Assembly: GCF_014195535.1 (NCBI RefSeq)
Contig: NZ_JACIBY010000020.1
Span: 1 to 64,000, forward strand
DNA: 64,000 nt
Source of the DNA: Runella defluvii
GTDB taxonomy: Bacteria; Bacteroidota; Bacteroidia; Cytophagales; Spirosomataceae
Direction of reading: 5' to 3'
The position numbers and the translations under genes are program-made. Below are positions 58,941 to 64,000 of this stretch, in pieces (within the stretch, counting starts at the first letter, position 1; each line of letters begins with the position of its first letter). Under the pieces are notes generated by a model. It did not search any database. It had not been told where the DNA came from and worked only from the letters and a program-made list of their open reading frames with translations.

Positions 58941-60515
58941 ATGAAAAGGCTCATTTTGTCGGTCTTATTGCTGGGAATGGGTGTCGTTTGGGGGCAAAAA
59001 ACACCCTCACGGCCCAACTTTGTCATTATCATGGCCGACGACCTTGGTTTTAGTGACATTGGCTGCTACGGTGCCGAAATCAAGACTCCTAACCTTGACA
59101 AACTTGCTTCAAAAGGCGTAAAATTTACCCAGTTTTACAACGCAGCTCGCTGCTGTCCAAGCCGTGCGTCGTTACTGACAGGCATGTATCCGCACCAAGC
59201 AGGCATGGGAACGATGGTCGTGACCAAAGTCAAAGACCGCTCCAAAGAAACCTCCACCCAAGGATGGTTGAGCAAACAAACCGTAACGATGGCCGAAGTA
59301 CTCAAATCGGCAGGTTATCAGACCTACATGTCGGGCAAATGGCACGTGGGCGAAGAACGTCCCGATTGGCCTTTGCAGCGCGGATTTGACCACTATTTTG
59401 GACTTATTAGCGGAGCAACCAGTTACTACGAACTACTCCCAGGGCGAATTTTGCTCGAAGACAACGAACCGTATAAAATCCCCGAAAAGTTTTATTTGAC
59501 CGACGCCATTTCGGACAAAGCCATTGGCTACATCGACCAAAATCGAGGTTCCAACCAACCGTTTTTTCTGTACGTCGCCTACACCGCACCTCATTGGCCG
59601 CTTCACGCCCCCGAAGAAGACATCGCCCAATACCGTGGCAACTACCTCAAAGGCTGGGATTACCTCCGTGCCGAACGCCTAAAAAAACAATATCAGTTGG
59701 GCTTATTTCCCCAAAAATACGCCCTTTCACCCAAAGAAGCCGACCTGCCCGATTGGTCTTCGGTGAGCAACAAAGACGAATGGGACTTAAAAATGGCGGC
59801 TTATGCTGCCATGGTCAGTCGCATGGATGCGGGTATTGGAAAAATCATGGATAAACTCAAAGCCACGGGGCAATGGGACAATACGGTCATCGTTTTTCTG
59901 TCTGACAACGGCGCTTGTGCTGAAGTGCTCAACGACCGCGCCCAACGCGACCTCGGCGAAAAAGCGTATGCCGAGTCGTTGACAAAAAAAGCGGGTGAAA
60001 AAGGTTCTTACACTACGTATAGCAAAGAGTGGGCAGCTTTAGGCAATACGCCTTTTCGAATGTACAAACAATTTACGCACGAAGGCGGCATTGCGACTCC
60101 CATGATTGTGCATTATCCTGCGCTCGTCAAAAAGCCATTTCAGACCCAGCAACTAGGTCATATTATGGACATTATGCCCACTTGTTTGGAATTAGCAAAA
60201 GCAACCTACCCAAGCCAATACCAGCAAAATTCCATCAAGCCTTTGGAAGGGAAAAGTTTAGTGCCTATTTTGGAAGGGAAAACGCGTACTCCCCATCCTT
60301 ATTTGGCGTGGGAACACTTTGACTGTCGAGCCGTTCGGCAGGGAAAATGGAAATTAGTATGGTCCAAAGACTCCAAGAAATGGGAACTTTACGATATGGA
60401 AAACGACCGTTCGGAGCTGTACGACCTTGCCGCCTCTCATCCTGCCAAAGTACAAGAATTAAAAGTTTTGTACAGCGATTGGACGGCCAAAGTGGGTGCC
60501 ACCAAAGGAGAATAA
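58941..60515 (+). CDS. Secreted arylsulfatase-type sulfatase, 524 aa
   Basis: The ATG at 58941 gives a signal peptide ending W-G-Q; in-frame codons back to 58854 overlap the SMP-30 gene. The Ca-binding start is M-A-D-D-L-G-F-S-D-I-G. The modification motif C-C-P-S-R at residues 71-75 would have C71 turned into formylglycine by a maturase encoded elsewhere. Later motifs include K-W-H-V-G and F-L-S-D-N-G-A. It would remove sulfate from a sugar or aromatic ester in the periplasm. Confidence 0.94.
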   Translation: MKRLILSVLLLGMGVVWGQKTPSRPNFVIIMADDLGFSDIGCYGAEIKTPNLDKLASKGVKFTQFYNAARCCPSRASLLTGMYPHQAGMGTMVVTKVKDRSKETSTQGWLSKQTVTMAEVLKSAGYQTYMSGKWHVGEERPDWPLQRGFDHYFGLISGATSYYELLPGRILLEDNEPYKIPEKFYLTDAISDKAIGYIDQNRGSNQPFFLYVAYTAPHWPLHAPEEDIAQYRGNYLKGWDYLRAERLKKQYQLGLFPQKYALSPKEADLPDWSSVSNKDEWDLKMAAYAAMVSRMDAGIGKIMDKLKATGQWDNTVIVFLSDNGACAEVLNDRAQRDLGEKAYAESLTKKAGEKGSYTTYSKEWAALGNTPFRMYKQFTHEGGIATPMIVHYPALVKKPFQTQQLGHIMDIMPTCLELAKATYPSQYQQNSIKPLEGKSLVPILEGKTRTPHPYLAWEHFDCRAVRQGKWKLVWSKDSKKWELYDMENDRSELYDLAASHPAKVQELKVLYSDWTAKVGATKGE

Positions 60516-60539
60516 TCTCCCGTTAGCCTTCCAACCTTT

Positions 60540-61364
60540 ATGCAACAGTTAGAACAATTTTTACGCGAAATAGGCCCCGTTTACTCTGCTTTGATTGCCA
60601 CTACATTTACGTGGTCAGTTACGGCGCTAGGAGCCTCCTTGGTTTTTTTCTTCAAAACCATGCACCGAAGTGTGCTCGATGCCATGTTGGGTTTTACAGG
60701 TGGCGTCATGGTCGCGGCCAGTTTTTGGTCACTATTAGCACCCAGCATTGAGCAATCTGAAAAATTATTCCCCAGTGTCCCTTGGATGCCCGCTGCGGTG
60801 GGTTTTCTACTCGGCTCGCTGTTTATCTATTTTTTAGACAAATTTACGCCTCACTTACACATCAATTTTGGAGAAAACGAGAGCGAAGGAATGAAAACAC
60901 AATGGCACAAAACCACGCTGTTGTTGTTGGCCATTACCCTTCATAACATTCCCGAAGGACTGGCAGTGGGGGTGTTGTTTGGCGCGGCCACCATTAGCGG
61001 CGGCGACCATTTGCTATCGGCAGCCATCACACTTGCCATCGGCATCGGCATTCAGAATTTCCCTGAGGGCTTTGCGGTGGCCATGCCACTTCGTCGGCAC
61101 GGGGTAAGTCGCTGGAAAAGCTTTTGGTATGGCCAACTATCCGCCATTGTTGAACCCGTAGCGGGTGTTTTAGGCGCAGTTGCCGTTATTTATCTCCAGC
61201 CTGTCCTTCCTTTTGCCTTGGCGTTTGCAGCAGGGGCTATGATTTACGTGGTGGTGGAAGAAGTAATTCCCGAAACCCAACGCGACAAATACACCGACGT
61301 TTCTGTGCTTGGTTTTATCTGTGGTTTTGTGGTCATGATGATTTTGGACGTTGCCCTTGGTTAA
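60540..61364 (+). CDS. ZIP-family metal transporter, 274 aa
   Basis: About eight membrane helices. The metal-path motifs are L-H-N-I-P-E-G-L-A-V-G-V (helix 4) and I-Q-N-F-P-E-G-F-A-V-A-M (helix 5). A His-containing loop (H-L-H-I-N-F-G-E-N-E-S-E-G) separates helices 3 and 4, as in zinc importers. Expected substrates are zinc or iron. It lies 24 bp after the sulfatase and may share its transcript, ending at the strong hairpin at 61390. Confidence 0.93.
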   Translation: MQQLEQFLREIGPVYSALIATTFTWSVTALGASLVFFFKTMHRSVLDAMLGFTGGVMVAASFWSLLAPSIEQSEKLFPSVPWMPAAVGFLLGSLFIYFLDKFTPHLHINFGENESEGMKTQWHKTTLLLLAITLHNIPEGLAVGVLFGAATISGGDHLLSAAITLAIGIGIQNFPEGFAVAMPLRRHGVSRWKSFWYGQLSAIVEPVAGVLGAVAVIYLQPVLPFALAFAAGAMIYVVVEEVIPETQRDKYTDVSVLGFICGFVVMMILDVALG

Positions 61365-61389
61365 ACCATTTTGTATTGCTACATACAAA

Positions 61390-61424
61390 AAGAAGGCCGT
61401 CGCTGCAATAGCGACGGCCTTCTT
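61390..61424. terminator. Bidirectional terminator
   Basis: A perfect 15-bp stem (61390-61404 with 61410-61424) with a 5-nt loop between the convergent ZIP and cold-shock genes. Confidence 0.9.
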
Positions 61425-61448
61425 ACTCAATGATTTATATGATTAAAA

Positions 61449-61640
61449 TTAGATAACTTTAACGTTAACCGCATTTAAACCTTTTTTACCATTTTCCACA
61501 TCAAAAGACACATTGTCATTTTCACGAATGTCATCAACAAGACCTGATACGTGTACAAAAACGTCTGCGCCACCATTGGCTGGAGTAATAAAACCAAATC
61601 CTTTGGTGTCATTAAAAAACTTAACTGTTCCTTCTTGCAT
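61449..61640 (-). CDS. Cold-shock domain protein, 63 aa
   Basis: The ATG at 61640 gives M-Q-E-G-T-V-K-F-F-N-D. RNP1 is K-G-F-G-F-I and RNP2 is V-F-V-H-V, the RNA-binding surface of CspA-type proteins. The chain is slightly shorter than E. coli CspA (70). A TATATTTG -7 box at 61686-61693 would give a leader of about 40 nt. It acts as an RNA chaperone, not necessarily only at low temperature. Confidence 0.95.
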   Translation of the reverse strand: MQEGTVKFFNDTKGFGFITPANGGADVFVHVSGLVDDIRENDNVSFDVENGKKGLNAVNVKVI

Positions 61641-61685
61641 TATATTCTCTTTAAAGTATTGATTCTCAAAGGTAAGAAGATAAAA

Positions 61686-61693
61686 CAAATATA
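61686..61693 (-). promoter_or_regulatory. -7 promoter box TATATTTG of the cold-shock gene
   Basis: An exact TAnnTTTG match on the minus strand, 45 bp before the ATG. I see no clear -33 TTG upstream. Confidence 0.5.
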
Positions 61694-61788
61694 CCTAATT
61701 TATTCCTTCTTACTTTTGGTAAAGTATTTTCAGCCAATGCAAAAAACTATTTTGTTTACCTTTAAAAAATAAAACCACCCATTAGACA

Positions 61789-64000
61789 ATGAGAACCTGT
61801 TTTTACTTTTTTATTATCTCTTTCTGCTTCATTTCTCTTAATACGCTCCATGCCCAAACCACGCATTCCTTCACCGAAGGCTTAGTCGTTGGCCCCTGCC
61901 ATCAATACGGTCGCGAAGCCATTTACACCGACCAGCTTACCTACCAGTTGATTCAAAAAACCTTTGTCAAACCCATCGAAGGTGCCGTTTTACTCACCAA
62001 CGAGAAAGGCCAAGAGCTCAAATGGCAAAAAATAACGGCCGATACGGCCAAACGTTTTCGCCACGCGGCACTGTCCAACGGCTACGTGTATTTGACGTAT
62101 CAATCGCCCAAAGAAACGGTGGCGCTCCTCAACGTCGCTGGTCATGCAGGACTGTATTTCAACGGCATTCCGCGCGGAGGCGATGCCAACCGCTATGAAT
62201 ATATGTACAGCCCCGTTAAAATCAAGAAGGGGTTGAACGAACTTATTGTGCGTGTAGGAATGGGCGGGCGCTTCCAAGGCATTTCCGCCCGATTGGTATT
62301 TCCCGAAAAACCAATCTCCCTAAGCCTTCCTGACATCACCCTACCACACGTGGTTTTGGGAGAAAATAGCGAGCCGATTTGGGGAGGAATTGTTCTTTTT
62401 AATGCTACCGAAAAACCACTTACAGGACTAAAAATCAGGTCATTGGTACAAGGAAAAGAAATAATTACTGACCTTCCAACCATTACTTCCCTCAATTCAC
62501 GTAAAGTTGGTTTTAAAATCGACGCCAGCGCCGTTACGCAACGCGGTGACCTAACTTGTGAGGTCTCTGTCCTCCAAAATGGCAAAGTAGTTGACACCAA
62601 AACCCTTACTTTACAAGCAGTTAACAACAAAGAGCATTACAGTCAAACCTTCGTTAGTGGCATTGATGGGAGTGTTCAATACTACGGAGTTGCGCCGCAA
62701 AAAGGCGAAAAAACGGATTCGTCAGCCTTATTCCTTTCCGTACACGGAGCGGGCGTAGAAGCCATTGGGCAAGCACGTGCTTACAAGCCAAAGGATTGGG
62801 GAACGCTCGTAGCGCCCACCAACCGCCGCCCGCGCGGGTTCAACTGGGAAGACTGGGGGCGCTTAGACGCGTTGGAAGTATTGGCCATTGCCGAGAAAAA
62901 ATTCCAGCCTCATCCCCAAAAAATTTACTTAACAGGCCACTCGATGGGCGGCCACGGAACGTGGTATTTGGGAGCTACATTCCCAGGAAAATGGGCGGGC
63001 ATTGCCCCTTGTGCGGGCTACCCGACCTTGATGGGCTACGGCTCAGCCGACGGAAAAATTCCTGAAAATAGCACCAATCCTGTGGAGCAATTGCTGCTTC
63101 GGGCGAGTAATCCAAGCAACGTCATGGCCTTGGCCCAAAACTACAAAGCCAGCGGTGTTTACATCCTCCACGGCGACGCCGACCGCACCGTTTCAGTAGA
63201 ATATGCCCGCACTATGCGCAACACTTTGGGGGCTTTTCACAACGATTTTTCATATTATGAATACCCCAACGGCTCGCACTGGTACGGCGACCACAGTGTT
63301 GATTGGGCACCACTTTTTGATTATTTCAAATGGCACCGTTCTAAAAAAGCCGAAGACGCTGACGTCCTAGATTTTACCACGGCAAACCCTGCCATTTCTT
63401 CGCATTACCATTGGATTGGGGTTGAACAACAAATTCGGCCGTTGCAATACAGTCGAATTCAGGCAAAACGAATGCCGAACGAGAAGACACTGGCCATTAC
63501 CACCGACAACGTTCAAACCCTCACGGTGCATCCTTCGGCATTTTTAGCGAATCAATCTTTTAAACTAAAAATTGATAATCAAGAAATTACGGGCACTTTC
63601 CAGTTGAACAACCAGCCCTTGTATTTTGCGAAGAAAGATAAATGGGAAGCCACTGAAAAACCGTCGATTCAGCAAAAAGGAGCGCACCGTAACGGAACTT
63701 TCAAAACAGCTTTCAACCATCGGATGGTCTTTGTCTATGGAACAACGGGCACCAAAGAAGAAAACGAATGGGCTTATAACAAAGCACGTTATGATGCCGA
63801 AACCTGGTATTACCGTGGCAATGGCGCCGTGGATGTGATTTCGGACAAAGAGTTTTCGCTGGCGGCTTATGCCGACCGTGGTGTGGTTGTTTTTGGCAAT
63901 GCCACTACCAACAGTGCGTGGAATTTAGTACTGGGCCAATGTCCGATTCAGGTTCAAAAAGGCAGCATGAAAGTTGGCAACGAAACCCTTTCGGGCGACG
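61789..64000 (+). CDS. Secreted alpha/beta-hydrolase esterase (3' end outside window)
   Basis: About 737 codons are visible from the ATG at 61789. A signal peptide (ending L-H-A-Q) is followed by about 280 residues of beta-rich accessory domain. Then comes an alpha/beta-hydrolase with nucleophile S385 in L-T-G-H-S-M-G-G-H-G, Asp in L-H-G-D-A-D-R-T-V, and His in G-S-H-W-Y-G-D-H. The triad order and motif resemble prolyl-oligopeptidase or feruloyl-esterase-type secreted esterases. A beta-rich C-terminal part continues past the window. It probably removes acyl groups from polysaccharide, but the substrate is not shown. Confidence 0.85.
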   Translation, partial: MRTCFYFFIISFCFISLNTLHAQTTHSFTEGLVVGPCHQYGREAIYTDQLTYQLIQKTFVKPIEGAVLLTNEKGQELKWQKITADTAKRFRHAALSNGYVYLTYQSPKETVALLNVAGHAGLYFNGIPRGGDANRYEYMYSPVKIKKGLNELIVRVGMGGRFQGISARLVFPEKPISLSLPDITLPHVVLGENSEPIWGGIVLFNATEKPLTGLKIRSLVQGKEIITDLPTITSLNSRKVGFKIDASAVTQRGDLTCEVSVLQNGKVVDTKTLTLQAVNNKEHYSQTFVSGIDGSVQYYGVAPQKGEKTDSSALFLSVHGAGVEAIGQARAYKPKDWGTLVAPTNRRPRGFNWEDWGRLDALEVLAIAEKKFQPHPQKIYLTGHSMGGHGTWYLGATFPGKWAGIAPCAGYPTLMGYGSADGKIPENSTNPVEQLLLRASNPSNVMALAQNYKASGVYILHGDADRTVSVEYARTMRNTLGAFHNDFSYYEYPNGSHWYGDHSVDWAPLFDYFKWHRSKKAEDADVLDFTTANPAISSHYHWIGVEQQIRPLQYSRIQAKRMPNEKTLAITTDNVQTLTVHPSAFLANQSFKLKIDNQEITGTFQLNNQPLYFAKKDKWEATEKPSIQQKGAHRNGTFKTAFNHRMVFVYGTTGTKEENEWAYNKARYDAETWYYRGNGAVDVISDKEFSLAAYADRGVVVFGNATTNSAWNLVLGQCPIQVQKGSMKVGNETLSGD

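Noticed and set aside
1-64000. tRNA, rRNA, riboswitch, phage or insertion-sequence genes
   Set aside because: Reading both strands I saw no cloverleaf, rRNA-like stretch, transposase, integrase or phage gene that I could support.

Overview
The window looks like chromosome from a Bacteroidota bacterium of the Cytophagales, most like the Spirosomataceae/Runella group. The signs are two SusC/SusD outer-membrane pairs, many signal peptides ending in A-Q or an L-x-x-C lipobox, TAnnTTTG-type -7 promoter boxes, little use of Shine-Dalgarno sites, TPR-containing sensor kinases paired with NarL-type regulators, and DUF5916, SMP-30 and sulfatase genes. I saw no rRNA, tRNA, phage, insertion sequence or CRISPR array.

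Layout. 1-12.4 kb: a leftward cell-surface operon. A 30-residue ORF is followed by an outer-membrane barrel, a secreted protein of about 2,126 residues, and two fibronectin type III proteins; several junctions are ATGA overlaps. 12.4-16.5 kb: a lipoprotein, an NTF2-fold protein, an AraC regulator overlapping a quinone-oxidoreductase gene, a membrane protein, and a broken response regulator. 16.5-24.2 kb: a signalling island with an HTH-only LuxR protein, two TPR histidine kinases, two complete NarL-type regulators and a PIN-domain toxin-antitoxin pair. 24.2-28.5 kb: RND pump and adaptor. 28.5-39.4 kb: two SusC/SusD systems, plus a small membrane gene lying between 123-bp direct repeats. 39.6-53.5 kb: mostly housekeeping genes, including an AddB-like nuclease, LytTR protein, DEDDh exonuclease, TetR with an MBL hydrolase, NifU/Mrp, a cytochrome c-dehydrogenase fusion, HAD/MFS, LysM-RlpA and DedA. 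53.5-56.9 kb: a DUF5916 protein, an array of six 68-bp repeats and an acidic protein. 56.9-64 kb: CoA-transferase, SMP-30, sulfatase, ZIP transporter, cold-shock protein and an esterase that runs off the edge.

The most striking signal is a 16-bp palindrome, TCATGG-WWWW-CCATGA, found at five places between 12.4 and 24.2 kb. It lies in front of the surface operon, the oxidoreductase/AraC operon and every promoter region of the kinase/regulator island. At four of the five it sits 22-23 bp upstream of a -7-like xxxxTTTG box, where an activator would be expected. I infer that one or more of the local NarL-type regulators bind it, so that the kinases, their regulators, the surface operon and the oxidoreductase form one local regulon. 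The second unusual feature is the repeat array at 55.85-56.26 kb: six units of exactly 68 bp, each encoding two hairpins.
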